From Clostridiaceae bacterium HFYG-1003 (GTDB taxonomy: Bacteria > Bacillota > Clostridia > Clostridiales > Clostridiaceae): a stretch of 64,000 nt of DNA. The stretch is from assembly GCA_024579835.1 (NCBI GenBank), contig CP102060.1, positions 2,765,558-2,829,557 of the forward strand. Reading direction: 5' to 3'. Positions 8,649 through 17,413 of the stretch are shown piece by piece. Position 1 is the first letter of the stretch. Every line of letters starts with the position of its first letter. Under the pieces are notes generated by a model. That model saw nothing but the letters and a program-made list of their open reading frames with translations. It searched no databases and had not been told where the DNA came from. The position numbers and the translations under genes were made by a program.

Positions 8649-10010
8649 ATGGAATCAAAAAAAAGGGGACTCTTCTCGGACTGGCGAGTACATGTCATTA
8701 TGGCTGCCCTCGTCATTGTGGCTGAATTGATCGGAATTCAGAAATTCAAATTCGGAATCATCAGCTTCTCACTTCTGCCAATGCTCTTTGCGCTCGTAAT
8801 GGGTGTCATTCTCTCTCAGTTCAAGGGACTCATCTCCAAGAAGGACATGGAGACGGCTTCCCCTTATATCGGCATCACCGTCATGGCACTCATCGCCTGG
8901 ATGGGCGCCTCCGTCGGACCAAACCTGCAGAAGCTGTTTGAAGCCGGCCCGGCTCTGATTCTTCAGGAGATTGGCAACCTGTTCACGGTTTTGTTCGCTC
9001 TGCCCGTCGCCGTTCTTTTGTTAAAGATGGACCGGACCGCCGTCGGTTCTTCCTTCTCCATTTCCCGGGAAGGTTCCCTGGCAATTATCGGCGATTTATA
9101 CGGACTGGATTCCCCGGAAGGCCGTGGGGTCATGGGCTCCTATATCACCGGTACCCTGCTGGGAACCGTGTTCAACAGCATTCTGGCGTCAATCGCCCTG
9201 AATATTGCATTCTTCCACCCCGAATCATTGGCCATGGCAGCAGGTACCGGCTCTGCCTCCATGATGACTGCGGCTCTGGCTCCCATCGTTGAAGCCTTCC
9301 CGGACAAAGCGCAGGTGCTCTCGGCCTATGCCTCTTCCAGCCAGCTTCTGACCTCCATTGACGGACCCTATATCGGAATTTTCGTCGCCATTCCGTTCAC
9401 CAACTGGCTTTATAAGAAGCTGAAAGGCAGACAGGGACTGGAAGCGGAAAAAACTAAGAAAGTCATCCTCAAAGAACTCTCCGAAGAAGAAAAGGATGGT
9501 ATCCTGCTGGAAGAACCGGAAGTGGTTGAGAACGTCTGGTTCACCCGTGTCAAGGTGCTCATTATTTCAGGCATCATGGCCGCGGTGGCAAACTACATCA
9601 TGACCTCGAAAGCCGGCAAGCCCGTCACACCCGACCAGGCACTCCCCGGACTGGCCATCATGGCCGTCATTATTCTGTTCAGCTACTGGGTTCAGGAAGT
9701 GCTGGCCAAACACACCCGCATCAATCTCCCGGCCATCATCTATGTATCCCTCATCACTTCGGTTCTTTGTGTTCCCCAGCTCTTCGGGGAAACATCAAAA
9801 TTCATCGTGGCAAAGATCATGACCGTTGGTCTGCTGCCGCTGTGCACTCCGATCCTGGCCTACGCCGGTATTGCCACCGGCAAGGACATGGCTGCCTTCA
9901 AGCAGCAGGGCTTCAAGATCATCCTGGTCTCCCTGCTGACGTTCATGGGAACCTTTGTGGGATCCGCGCTGATCGCGGAAGTGGTCATGCGCCTCTCCGG
10001 TGCATTCTAG
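8649..10010 (+). CDS. DUF3100-family multipass membrane protein, probable transporter
   Basis: 453-residue integral membrane protein with about ten to twelve hydrophobic segments and a charged cytoplasmic loop near residues 255-300 (KKLKGRQGLEAEKTKK and following). The first half contains the family-like TGSASMMTAALAPIVEAFPDKAQVLSAYASSSQ region. The resemblance is to DUF3100 proteins, which are often found beside M20 amidohydrolases; no substrate is established. AGGAGG is 8 bases before the ATG. A terminator follows at 10071. The divergent placement against the amidohydrolase/OsmC pair suggests a shared substrate. Confidence 0.75.
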   Translation: MESKKRGLFSDWRVHVIMAALVIVAELIGIQKFKFGIISFSLLPMLFALVMGVILSQFKGLISKKDMETASPYIGITVMALIAWMGASVGPNLQKLFEAGPALILQEIGNLFTVLFALPVAVLLLKMDRTAVGSSFSISREGSLAIIGDLYGLDSPEGRGVMGSYITGTLLGTVFNSILASIALNIAFFHPESLAMAAGTGSASMMTAALAPIVEAFPDKAQVLSAYASSSQLLTSIDGPYIGIFVAIPFTNWLYKKLKGRQGLEAEKTKKVILKELSEEEKDGILLEEPEVVENVWFTRVKVLIISGIMAAVANYIMTSKAGKPVTPDQALPGLAIMAVIILFSYWVQEVLAKHTRINLPAIIYVSLITSVLCVPQLFGETSKFIVAKIMTVGLLPLCTPILAYAGIATGKDMAAFKQQGFKIILVSLLTFMGTFVGSALIAEVVMRLSGAF

Positions 10011-10070
10011 AAGCATTCGCCGCATCGGCAGCAGATGAATAGCAGGAAATGAAAAAAATATGCAAATGAG

Positions 10071-10101
10071 ATGGCAGGTTGAATGCGCTTCAACCTGCCA
10101 T
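10071..10101. terminator. Bidirectional terminator between DUF3100 gene and prdF
   Basis: Perfect 13-bp stem ATGGCAGGTTGAA / TTCAACCTGCCAT around a five-base loop, continued by GAG/CTC after a mismatch. It sits between two convergent genes and has T-rich sequence downstream on both strands. Confidence 0.75.
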
Positions 10102-10135
10102 TTCTCTGTGGTTTATTCCTGTTGATGGTTCGGAA

Positions 10136-11143
10136 CTAATTCAGAACGAAGCCGTACTTGACGGGGTCGGTTTCGTCGATGACGAACTGATTGAACCCGG
10201 TAATCCAGGCCGAACCGGTGATCTGTGGAATGAATGCGTCAAACTCGCCCACGGTTGTCGTTTCCACGAGCTTGCCACGGAAGATGGTTCCGGTGATGGA
10301 CTCATAGACAAACTCTTCGCCCAGTTTCAGTTCGCCCTTGGCGCCCAGGGCGGCCATTTTCGCACTGGTTCCGGTGCCGCAGGGTGAGCGGTCAATCTGG
10401 CGTTCCCCGAAAATAACCACATTTTTGTAATTGGCTTCCGGATGAGTCGGTGCGCCATAGATTTCCACCAGGTCCACCGTATTGATGTGCGGCAGCGTCG
10501 GGTGCTGCACCCGGATTTCGCGGTTGATGACATCGCGCAGCTCCGTGGCCATTTTCAGAAGCCGTTCGCTGTTTTCCGGTTCGATGGTGCAGCCGAAGTA
10601 CTCATCGCGGATCAGGGCAAAGAACGATCCGCCAAACGCGATGTCAAAGGTCACTTCCCCCAGCAGCGGAGTGACCAGACGGACATCCCGGCGATACAGG
10701 AAGGACGGGACATTGGTTACTGTTACGGATCGGGCCTTGCTGCCCTCGACCCGGACCTGAGCCCGGACCAAACCGGCCGGCGCGTCCAGCGTCACATGGG
10801 TTACCGGCTCCACCATGGGGACAATGCCGGTCTCGACCGCGGCCGTCGCCGCGCCGATGGTGCCGTGTCCGCACATGTTGAGATAGCCCTTGCCATCCAT
10901 AAATATAATTCCGAAGTCCGCTTCCTCACTGACGGGTGAGGTCAGGACTGAGCCGAACATGTTGGCATGACCCCTGGGCTCCAGCATGACGGCCCGGCGC
11001 AGCCAGTCCAGATTCTGTTCCAGATATTCCCGTTTTTCGGCCATGGTCTGGCCCGGGATATTCGGGACGCCTCCCGTGATAATCCGGGTTGGCTCCCCGG
11101 CGGTATGAGAATCGATTGCTTGTAACATCCTGGTGATAACCAC
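10136..11143 (-). CDS. prdF: Proline racemase PrdF
   Basis: 335-residue cofactor-independent racemase that interconverts L- and D-proline, supplying D-proline for reduction. The two catalytic cysteines lie in the diagnostic motifs NMCGHGTIG and RSPCGTGTSAK. I use the GTG at 11143 because AGGAGG stands 7 bases before it; an ATG five codons later has no such site. It is the last gene of the prd operon and lies 96 bases after prdB. Hydroxyproline epimerases share the fold, but the position inside a proline reductase cluster favours proline racemase. Confidence 0.93.
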   Translation of the reverse strand: MVITRMLQAIDSHTAGEPTRIITGGVPNIPGQTMAEKREYLEQNLDWLRRAVMLEPRGHANMFGSVLTSPVSEEADFGIIFMDGKGYLNMCGHGTIGAATAAVETGIVPMVEPVTHVTLDAPAGLVRAQVRVEGSKARSVTVTNVPSFLYRRDVRLVTPLLGEVTFDIAFGGSFFALIRDEYFGCTIEPENSERLLKMATELRDVINREIRVQHPTLPHINTVDLVEIYGAPTHPEANYKNVVIFGERQIDRSPCGTGTSAKMAALGAKGELKLGEEFVYESITGTIFRGKLVETTTVGEFDAFIPQITGSAWITGFNQFVIDETDPVKYGFVLN

Positions 11144-11239
11144 GATTTCCCCTCCTGATGGTTTATAAACCTGTCTATGTTTTTTCTCGTTCGCTCAGCG
11201 GGTTGTCTTTGGTTTGATCCTGCCGGAAGCTGCCTGGGG

Positions 11240-11965
11240 CTAGACCCGAGCCATATATTCAAAGGGCAGCGGGACAATCATGCCGGCCGAAGAAATCTGG
11301 AACAGCTGCTCCAGGGTGGCCTTTAAAATGGCAGTCTGCATTTCAATGTTGTTCGGTTCACCGGCATTCGCCCCCATGGGTACCCGGGGGGCAACCGCTC
11401 TGGGCGTGCCGCTCTGCCGGACAACCGGCGGAAGTGCTGCGATGATGATGGTAGGAATCCCCGATTCCTCGATCGCCCGCTGTACAATGACAGCGGAACG
11501 ATGACAGGTGCCTCAGCCAGCTGTCAGGACAACGGCATCCACCGCTTCTTCCTTCAGTTTTTTCGCGATGGCCGGACCGGTTTCATGCTGAAACTTGTCC
11601 TGGTCGCCGCCGCCGCCCATAAAGCCGTAATGCACCGGGGCAACTTCCTTGATGAAGCCCTCCCGGGCCAGCTCCTGCAGCCGGATAATGGGAAACATCG
11701 CGTTGATGTCCTTGTTGACATCGCCGTTGTCATAGCCGCCGTGCGAGACCATGAGGTCCTGGGCCCGGACATCGCCCGGGATCTCCCGGAATGAAAAGTC
11801 ACCGGCCAGATTGAACCGCTCGTCAGTTTTCAGATGCACCCCCGCTGCTGAAGCGATGGCGATGCGCATATTCTTGAGTTCCCCGGTCACCTCGGTCCAG
11901 ACCGGCGTAGGCGTTACGGGAACATAGATCTCAGACTGCAGACCCTTGATTATCGTCAAATCCAT
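11240..11965 (-). CDS. prdB: D-proline reductase selenoprotein subunit PrdB
   Basis: Catalytic selenoprotein subunit that cleaves the D-proline ring to 5-aminovalerate together with PrdA. Read through the in-frame UGA at 11515-11513 the gene encodes 241 residues and starts MDLTIIKGLQSEIYVPVTP at the ATG at 11965, with AGGAGG 6 bases upstream. The UGA falls in the expected place, LTAG-U-GTCHRSAVIVQ, and the frame continues with conserved sequence (IVPLPFEYMARV at the end) to a TAG at 11242. A hairpin suited to selenocysteine insertion follows the UGA. A plain translation would wrongly stop after 150 residues. Its start overlaps the preceding small gene by 35 bases. Confidence 0.95.
11477..11496 (-). 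promoter_or_regulatory. Candidate bacterial SECIS hairpin in prdB mRNA
   Basis: In the mRNA, the arms CCGCUGU and ACAGCGG enclose a six-base loop CAUUGU, starting 16 bases after the UGA. Bacterial SECIS elements lie at this distance inside the coding sequence and usually carry a G in the apical loop, as here. Recognition by SelB is inferred. Confidence 0.6.
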
Positions 11966-12221
11966 TGGTTTCCTCCTGATGTTTTCTGATGCTGTTCTGC
12001 TGATAGGTTTCATCGATCTCTCCGGAGAGCACTTCCGGATAGCTCATGACGAAGCCGACTTCCATTCCGACCTGGAGCGGCCAGTCCGTGATGATCATGC
12101 GCCGGGGCAGCCGGACATGACCCAGGCGGCCCTTCAGATCCAGGGCAACGCCGCCGTCGGTCACTTCGACAATGATGCCTTCCTGATAGTGTTCCGTCGA
12201 AAGATATTTCAGCTTTTCCAT
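11931..12221 (-). CDS. Small protein of the proline reductase cluster (CBO2463/CBO2479-like)
   Basis: 96-residue protein starting MEKLKYLSTEHYQEGIIVEVTD, with a small beta-rich core (DLKGRLGHVRLPRRMIITDW, VGFVMSYPEV) and a polar tail. Its ATG overlaps the prdA stop (TAATG) and its end overlaps the prdB start, so it is firmly inside the operon. It resembles the small conserved proteins seen in clostridial prd clusters under the CBO2463/CBO2479 name; I recall that family from memory and rate the match as probable. Function is unknown; an assembly or electron-transfer accessory role for PrdA/PrdB would fit the context. Confidence 0.7.
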   Translation of the reverse strand: MEKLKYLSTEHYQEGIIVEVTDGGVALDLKGRLGHVRLPRRMIITDWPLQVGMEVGFVMSYPEVLSGEIDETYQQNSIRKHQEETNGFDDNQGSAV

Positions 12222-14044
12222 TATTCTTCCTTCTCGTAGATCTCGGCCCTCTTTCTGGATTTTTCCAGAACCTGCTCGTTGTCCTCGAGCCGGATGGTCC
12301 GGCCGGTGGCTTCCTCGATCACCTTGATGTTGTTCAGCTTCACCTGGCTGGTCCATTTGCGCTCCGCTTCCTTCACCGGTTCCCCGGCCATGACGGCTTT
12401 GATCATGGCAATGGCGCGGACGGCATCTTCCGGGGCCAGACAGTTGTTTTCCAGGATTTCGTTCTCGATTCCCTGTTTCGACTTGTTGTTGTCCACCATG
12501 TGCTTCATGTAGTCATTGCCCACGACCAGAGCGCCCTGAACGGCGCTGAAGGTCATGCCCACCACCGGGTAGCCCCGGCGGCCTACTTCTTCGTGATGCG
12601 CGGCAAAGTCAATGTGGTTGTTGCCGAAACCTTCGGTGGTAATGATGACGCCGTCGGGATCAATGGCTTCCACCGTCATGCCCAGACGGCGGGAGACGTA
12701 GAATTTTTCTGAGTTGATCTGGGGGGAGCCGACGAACAGAACGCCGCACAGGTCAATTTCCGGATCGGCCATGGCTTCCAGCACCAGAGGCTCCCGGAAA
12801 TAATGGCGGGAGGTTTCCTTGGAAGCGGGTCCGATGCAGGTCAGGGCGTGAATTCCCCCGTCCAGAACCTCCAGCGGCGAGAGCATGACCGGCAGATTGC
12901 CCAGGTCGACATTGGCCTTGGCGCCAAAGGTTCCCACCGGTTCCAGCGGCAGGATCAGATTGTCATGCATTGCGCCCTGTCCCATGATCTCCTTAACGAT
13001 GAGGAGCTTTTTGCGGCCCCGCCGTCTGACCTGGCGGAAGTCCTCATCCCGCACCATCACGCAGTCCTGCGCTTCCTTCAGCGCACTCCTGATTTCTTCG
13101 GTGATGAAGTCGGAGGCCTTGTGGGCCGCCAGCGGGCCGGGCCGTTCCATGTTGGTTCCGGCCTTGATCGTGACCTGCGTCTTGATGAAGAGATCGCCAT
13201 GGTCCGGTGAACCGGGCCGGCCCCACATAATGTTGCGGTCCATCGGTCCCTCGGAGGAACCGAATTCACCGATCTGAACGCCGTTTTCATCGGTTCCGGT
13301 CACCACCAGCACCGCGCCGTCAATGACCCGGGTCACGCCAACGCCGAGCTCGCCTTCGACTTTCACCGCCACGGGCTGAACATCCATGATGGTCTCGGAA
13401 TACTTGCTGTAGTCAGCCGGCGTGATGATTTCCAGTTTCAGGTCCGTCACCAGTTCCTGGGAAGCCACGGCATCGTGCTCAATTCCTTCCCGAATAAAGA
13501 GGGTTGTCCCCTGAATCTTTGTCTCGGGGCCGCGCCGGATCTCCTCAATTCGGATATAGCTGCGCTTCAGGCTGCGCAGCACCTGTTCGGAGTATTCCGG
13601 CTCACTGGGAGCTGCCGGTGCTGCCATCCCTTGAGACAGTCCCATCCCTACGGGAATTTTCAGGTCGATGTCGCGGCCTTCCCCGATATGAATATGAATG
13701 TACTGGGTTCCCTGGGCGGATCCCTCCACCTGAGGGGCGACTGACGCCGCGGGCTGAACCGGGACCGGTGCCTGAGAAGTCAGGGCGCTGACCGCAGGCA
13801 GCTCCACCACCGCCGGGGTCAGCGGGGTCAGCGCGTCCAATGTGGCCTTCAGCTTCCCGCCGAGGACTTCCCCGATGCTCAGGGCATCCGTCGGGAACTC
13901 CAGCAGTCCGGTTTCCAGAAGGTCCGGGAAAATGGCCGGATCCTCCAGGATTGACGCTTCAATGACCGAGCCGGCTTCAAACCGGCAGCAGGTGACTGCC
14001 TTGTCCCCGGCATGGGCCAGGGCTGTTTCCTTCGTAATCGACAT
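12221..14044 (-). CDS. prdA: D-proline reductase proprotein PrdA
   Basis: 607-residue precursor that is cleaved into two subunits, the new N-terminus of one becoming a pyruvoyl group that binds D-proline. The predicted processing site is the Cys at about residue 403 in HALTCIGPASKETSRHY, close to the Cys421 reported for Clostridium sticklandii PrdA. The start MSITKETALAHAGDKAVTCC at 14044 has AGGAGG 7 bases upstream. A proline/alanine-rich linker lies near residues 88-110. It follows prdC after 123 bases and overlaps the next small gene by one base. Confidence 0.94.
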   Translation of the reverse strand: MSITKETALAHAGDKAVTCCRFEAGSVIEASILEDPAIFPDLLETGLLEFPTDALSIGEVLGGKLKATLDALTPLTPAVVELPAVSALTSQAPVPVQPAASVAPQVEGSAQGTQYIHIHIGEGRDIDLKIPVGMGLSQGMAAPAAPSEPEYSEQVLRSLKRSYIRIEEIRRGPETKIQGTTLFIREGIEHDAVASQELVTDLKLEIITPADYSKYSETIMDVQPVAVKVEGELGVGVTRVIDGAVLVVTGTDENGVQIGEFGSSEGPMDRNIMWGRPGSPDHGDLFIKTQVTIKAGTNMERPGPLAAHKASDFITEEIRSALKEAQDCVMVRDEDFRQVRRRGRKKLLIVKEIMGQGAMHDNLILPLEPVGTFGAKANVDLGNLPVMLSPLEVLDGGIHALTCIGPASKETSRHYFREPLVLEAMADPEIDLCGVLFVGSPQINSEKFYVSRRLGMTVEAIDPDGVIITTEGFGNNHIDFAAHHEEVGRRGYPVVGMTFSAVQGALVVGNDYMKHMVDNNKSKQGIENEILENNCLAPEDAVRAIAMIKAVMAGEPVKEAERKWTSQVKLNNIKVIEEATGRTIRLEDNEQVLEKSRKRAEIYEKEE

Positions 14045-14167
14045 GTATGTTCCTCCTCTGATCGAAGGTCCGCCGGGGACCTTTCGTGAAATCATCTATT
14101 TTGCAGTATGGTTCGGGAACCGGCAGTCCAGGGTTTCCCCTTCGTGCCTGGTTTCATGCGGAATGGA

Positions 14168-15493
14168 TTAAAGCTGGGTTTCGTCGAAGGTGCGCAGCAC
14201 CGGCTGGCCCATGGTGAGCAGCACATGGTCGGTGATATGTCGCACTTCCAGGCCCAGTTTGGGGGCCGACCCCATGACGGTGTTGGTGCAGTCGGAACAG
14301 TGTCCGATGAGGATCGTCTGTGCTCCCAGTTTTTTCAGAGCCAGAACTTTCTCAGCCTGTCCAGGGCAGTTTCCCGGGTTCATGCACTTATAAGTGCCGC
14401 GGCTTTCGACGGCGTTCTTGCAGACCTCGTGGCCGACAATCTCGCCGCCCATGGAGCGGGCAACCTGTTCCAGCCTCGGATAAAGCGGACCGCAGGCGCA
14501 CTGGATAATGCCGACGCGGGAGGCTTCCAGCTGTTCAAAGGGCTGGGTCACGAGGATGCCGCCCAGGGTTTTTCCAACAGTATCTTCGCTGCTGCCTCGC
14601 CGTCCGGTGTAGGGACCGCCCAGCAGGATTTCGCCGGTCTCGCCGACGAATCCGCCGAAGGCTTCCAGCAGTTCGGCAACGGATTGCCCCAGGGGAACCC
14701 GCAGCACTATGGTCTCGCCCGGATCCAGATCCTTCAGCCGGCCGGCCACTGTCAGGTATTTATCCATGAGGGGCTTGCCCTCATCCACCGCATCGCGGAT
14801 GGCGTAAAGGGTCTCGACGTTGAAAACCACCGCATTGGCCGCTGACGGCAGCTGAGTCGTTTCCAGGAGCTGGTTCAGGGTATCGCGGATCAGCGCCCGC
14901 TCCTCGCCCACCGGATAGACATTGCGCAGCGGGAGCACGCGGATGTTCTGAATCCCCTGGGCTTTGATGGCCGAAGTCAGCAGCTTGATTTCCGTGCGGT
15001 GCTTCAGTTTCATGCCGATGATGCCCTTGCCGGCGCCGGTGGCTTCCATGGCAATGGCAACAGCGCGCAGCAGTCCCTCGGGATCCTGCCGGATCTGATG
15101 CATGTTGTGCTCCAGCACCGGTTCGCATTCGGCCGCGTTGCACAGGACATAGCCGGACGGATCCAGGCGGGTGCCCAGTTTGACGTAGCTGGGGAAACCG
15201 GCACCGCCCAGGCCGATGATGCCTGCCCGCCGAACCGTGTCGGCGACTGACAAGCCCGGCTCCAGGCGGACATAATCAAATTCGGTCTGATCCGGCGGTG
15301 CCTCAATCACGATATAGCCGTCGGCGGCTGATGTCACGATTCCATTGGCGGGACTGTGCAAATCCACTCCCAGGGTGGTTTCATCGCAGCGGGCAATGAC
15401 CTGGCCGCGCCGTACGTGTTCTCCGGCTCTGACCACAGCCTGGGGCGGCACCCCAATACCCTGCTTCAGAGCAATCTTCAGTTGGTGTGTCAT
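14168..15493 (-). CDS. prdC: Proline reductase-associated electron transfer protein PrdC (RnfC-like)
   Basis: 441-residue RnfC-like protein thought to pass electrons from NADH or ferredoxin to proline reductase. The N-terminal part holds the RnfC/NqrA-type NAD/flavin-binding pattern (GIIGLGGAGFPSYVKL, then CNAAECEPVLEHN) and the C-terminal half has cysteine groups CACGP, CKNAV, CMNPGNCPGQ and HCSDCTN, probably cluster or dithiol sites. AAGGAG precedes the ATG at 15493. Several clostridial PrdC proteins contain selenocysteine; this frame is open throughout with no UGA, so this one uses cysteine. It is the first gene of the prd operon. Confidence 0.9.
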   Translation of the reverse strand: MTHQLKIALKQGIGVPPQAVVRAGEHVRRGQVIARCDETTLGVDLHSPANGIVTSAADGYIVIEAPPDQTEFDYVRLEPGLSVADTVRRAGIIGLGGAGFPSYVKLGTRLDPSGYVLCNAAECEPVLEHNMHQIRQDPEGLLRAVAIAMEATGAGKGIIGMKLKHRTEIKLLTSAIKAQGIQNIRVLPLRNVYPVGEERALIRDTLNQLLETTQLPSAANAVVFNVETLYAIRDAVDEGKPLMDKYLTVAGRLKDLDPGETIVLRVPLGQSVAELLEAFGGFVGETGEILLGGPYTGRRGSSEDTVGKTLGGILVTQPFEQLEASRVGIIQCACGPLYPRLEQVARSMGGEIVGHEVCKNAVESRGTYKCMNPGNCPGQAEKVLALKKLGAQTILIGHCSDCTNTVMGSAPKLGLEVRHITDHVLLTMGQPVLRTFDETQL

Positions 15494-16031
15494 GTTGGCT
15501 CCTTTGTTAAACGGGACCGCTGTTAAAATAATAAAATAATCCGGGTGATCCCTGTCAATTCGCAACGCTCTACCAATTATTGTTGCGAGTTTTTCAAAAA
15601 TGAAAACGATATCTTGAGACACAATAAAAAACGAAGTTTCGTTGACGCCGAAAATTCGCTGCCTGTGGTTTATTTTGCTACATACATTCTATCTCATTCG
15701 AACGATTTGTTAAAGAAAAAACTAATATTCTGTCGCCCGCAGGCGAACAAAAAATTCTGCCTGTCAGATCAACGCTTTCATTTTAGCATAACTTTTGCCC
15801 TTCCCTGTTCTAATTTTGTGTTCCTGTTTTCCTTCCCGCAGAAACTGTATCTATTTTTCTTCTCATTACCGATCGGCTTCCAGACCAGCATCTGATTTTT
15901 GCGGGCAAAGGCCTGATCCAGAATCGGATCCAATCCGCAGCCGCCCGCTCAGCCCGTTTTGGAATTTGCTATACTTAAAGAACACACCCGGTTGCAAACC
16001 CGGGAATAAAAAAAAGAAGTGAGGCAGCAGC
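15494..16031. promoter_or_regulatory. prd operon upstream region with TCGCAAC/GTTGCGA palindrome
   Basis: This 538-base AT-rich divergent spacer separates the prd operon from a plus-strand gene. An inverted repeat CGCAAC (15561-15566) / GTTGCG (15582-15587), extended by one base on each side, lies about 70 bases upstream of the prdC start and could bind a dimeric regulator. The minus-strand TTGGTAGAGCGTTGC next to it resembles a sigma-54 -24/-12 element but its spacing is one base short. No coding region is supported. Confidence 0.5.
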
Positions 16032-16484
16032 ATGGAACTGGATCCGAACGAACTGAACTGGCATAAGAGACTGGCGGCTGAGACCTTCAACAGCGTCTGG
16101 GATCTCATGGAAAAACCGGACCGGAGCGATTATGAAACGCTGCGCATGATCCATACGGCGCATGCCTCGGTGGTCCATTGGAGCTATGTCGGGGAAGCCA
16201 TCCACATGGCCCGGGGTGAGTGGCAGGTGTCCCGGGTCTACACCCTGGCCGGCATGCCGGAAAGCGCCCTGTACCACGGAAAGCGGTCCCTTGAAATCTG
16301 TCTCAATAACAACATCGGCGATTTTGATCTGGCGTTTGGCTATGAGGCAGTAGCCCGGGCCCTGAAACTGGGAGGACGGACCGAAGAATCCGAGGAGTAC
16401 CTGCAGTCCGCCCGCAAGGCGGCCCAGGACATCGCGGAGGAGGGGGACCTCGCTTATTTCCTCAGTCAGCTGAGTGACTTATGA
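16032..16484 (+). CDS. Unrecognised conserved-looking helical (TPR-like) protein
   Basis: 150-residue soluble protein that I cannot assign to a named family. It is rich in helices and has a TPR-like cadence (ALYHGKRSLEICLNNN, then FDLAFGYEAVARALKLGGRTEESEEYLQSARKAA), with a distinct N-terminal segment NWHKRLAAETFNSVWDLM and a MARGEWQVSRVYTLAGM stretch. I have an impression of similar short proteins in other Firmicutes. GAGG lies upstream of the ATG. It overlaps the next gene by four bases (ATGA). Confidence 0.75.
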   Translation: MELDPNELNWHKRLAAETFNSVWDLMEKPDRSDYETLRMIHTAHASVVHWSYVGEAIHMARGEWQVSRVYTLAGMPESALYHGKRSLEICLNNNIGDFDLAFGYEAVARALKLGGRTEESEEYLQSARKAAQDIAEEGDLAYFLSQLSDL

Positions 16485-17158
16485 TGGACCGGTCTGAATC
16501 AGCCGGCTGTCGGATCTGTCAGCTGGAATCCATCGCCCCTCCCATCTCAGGTGACTATCCGGAAGTGATCTATCGAACGGTCGGTGGCTGCGGTGCTGCC
16601 CAGTGGAGCTGGGTACGCTTTACCGCCAGCGACAGGGAGCTGTGGTGCGGTCAGTTTCAGGGAAAATTCCTGGGAGCCGCGCTCTCACCGGTACGGAGCG
16701 AAGCCCTGATCCTGACGGACCTGTTTCTCTACCGGCTGGACGGGAAAACCGGACAACTGCTCGAATGGATGGAAGGAATCAACTGGTCTCAGGTCACCGC
16801 TACTCCGGCCGGGGATTTTCTGATCGCTGACGATTATTCCATCTGCCGGATTGAATCCGGCTTAAGCGATCTGACCGATCTCCCCCTGCCGGTATCCCTG
16901 GAAGGCATTGAATTTGGCGCCTGGCAGAACGAGTTCCTGACCATCCGGGGCACTTTGTTTCTAAGCGGCGGAAAACAGGTGGAGCTGATCCTGGACTCAG
17001 GAGATGATTCCATCAACCTGAAAAATCCACTGGATATTCCACCGCCAATTGACGCAAGACCCATCCCGTCACCGATACGCCGGATGATGCCGCTGTTCCT
17101 TGTCCTCAGCCTGTTCCTGCTGATTGCTCTCCTCATTTGGTTGTTGCCAGACAGCTAG
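16481..17158 (+). CDS. Unrecognised C-tail-anchored protein with beta-propeller-like repeats
   Basis: 225-residue protein of unknown function. The N-terminus has a CRICQ motif; the middle consists of short beta-rich repeats with tryptophans (WSWVRFTASDRELWCGQF, LYRLDGKTGQLLEW, NWSQVTATPAGDFLIADD) that look like a small propeller; the C-terminus is one strong transmembrane helix (MMPLFLVLSLFLLIALLIWLL) after a proline-rich linker. It would therefore be tail-anchored with its body in the cytoplasm, but orientation is a guess. It is coupled to the upstream gene by an ATGA overlap. Confidence 0.65.
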   Translation: MMDRSESAGCRICQLESIAPPISGDYPEVIYRTVGGCGAAQWSWVRFTASDRELWCGQFQGKFLGAALSPVRSEALILTDLFLYRLDGKTGQLLEWMEGINWSQVTATPAGDFLIADDYSICRIESGLSDLTDLPLPVSLEGIEFGAWQNEFLTIRGTLFLSGGKQVELILDSGDDSINLKNPLDIPPPIDARPIPSPIRRMMPLFLVLSLFLLIALLIWLLPDS

Positions 17159-17268
17159 AAGGGTCCGTGAATGGAACGACTGACGAAAAATGCAAATCAC
17201 TAATTTATCCATCTGATCAAACCGACTGACTGAAAACCGACTGATGTATCTCTCAGCAGGAAATCCCC

Positions 17269-17305
17269 CCAAAGAAGACAGACCGCGATGGTCTGTCTTC
17301 TTTGG
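17269..17305. terminator. Bidirectional terminator-like perfect hairpin
   Basis: A perfect 16-bp stem CCAAAGAAGACAGACC / GGTCTGTCTTCTTTGG with a GCGAT loop, between two convergent genes. No long T-run follows on either strand, but the stem itself ends in T-rich sequence. Confidence 0.65.
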
Positions 17306-17351
17306 CTGAAGTCGAATTCTTTTGCACCCATCACCTGATCTGGTAACTTTG

Positions 17352-17395
17352 AACTGGTTCGAAACCCATCAACTGGTTCGGAACCCATCAACTGG
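17352..17395. repeat. Tandem 19-bp repeat
   Basis: Two copies of AACTGGTTCGRAACCCATC (17352-17370, 17371-17389, differing at one base) followed by a partial copy AACTGG, just downstream of the end of the DUF255 gene. Confidence 0.85.
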
Positions 17396-17413
17396 CCCAG
17401 TTTCCGGCAACAG

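Noticed and set aside
11240-11512. prdB as a pseudogene cut by a stop codon
   Set aside because: The stop is a UGA at the conserved selenocysteine position and conserved PrdB sequence continues after it in the same frame.
15551-15580. Sigma-54 promoter before prdC
   Set aside because: The GG and GC elements of the candidate are 11 rather than 12 bases apart, so it is only a near match and is not listed as a promoter.
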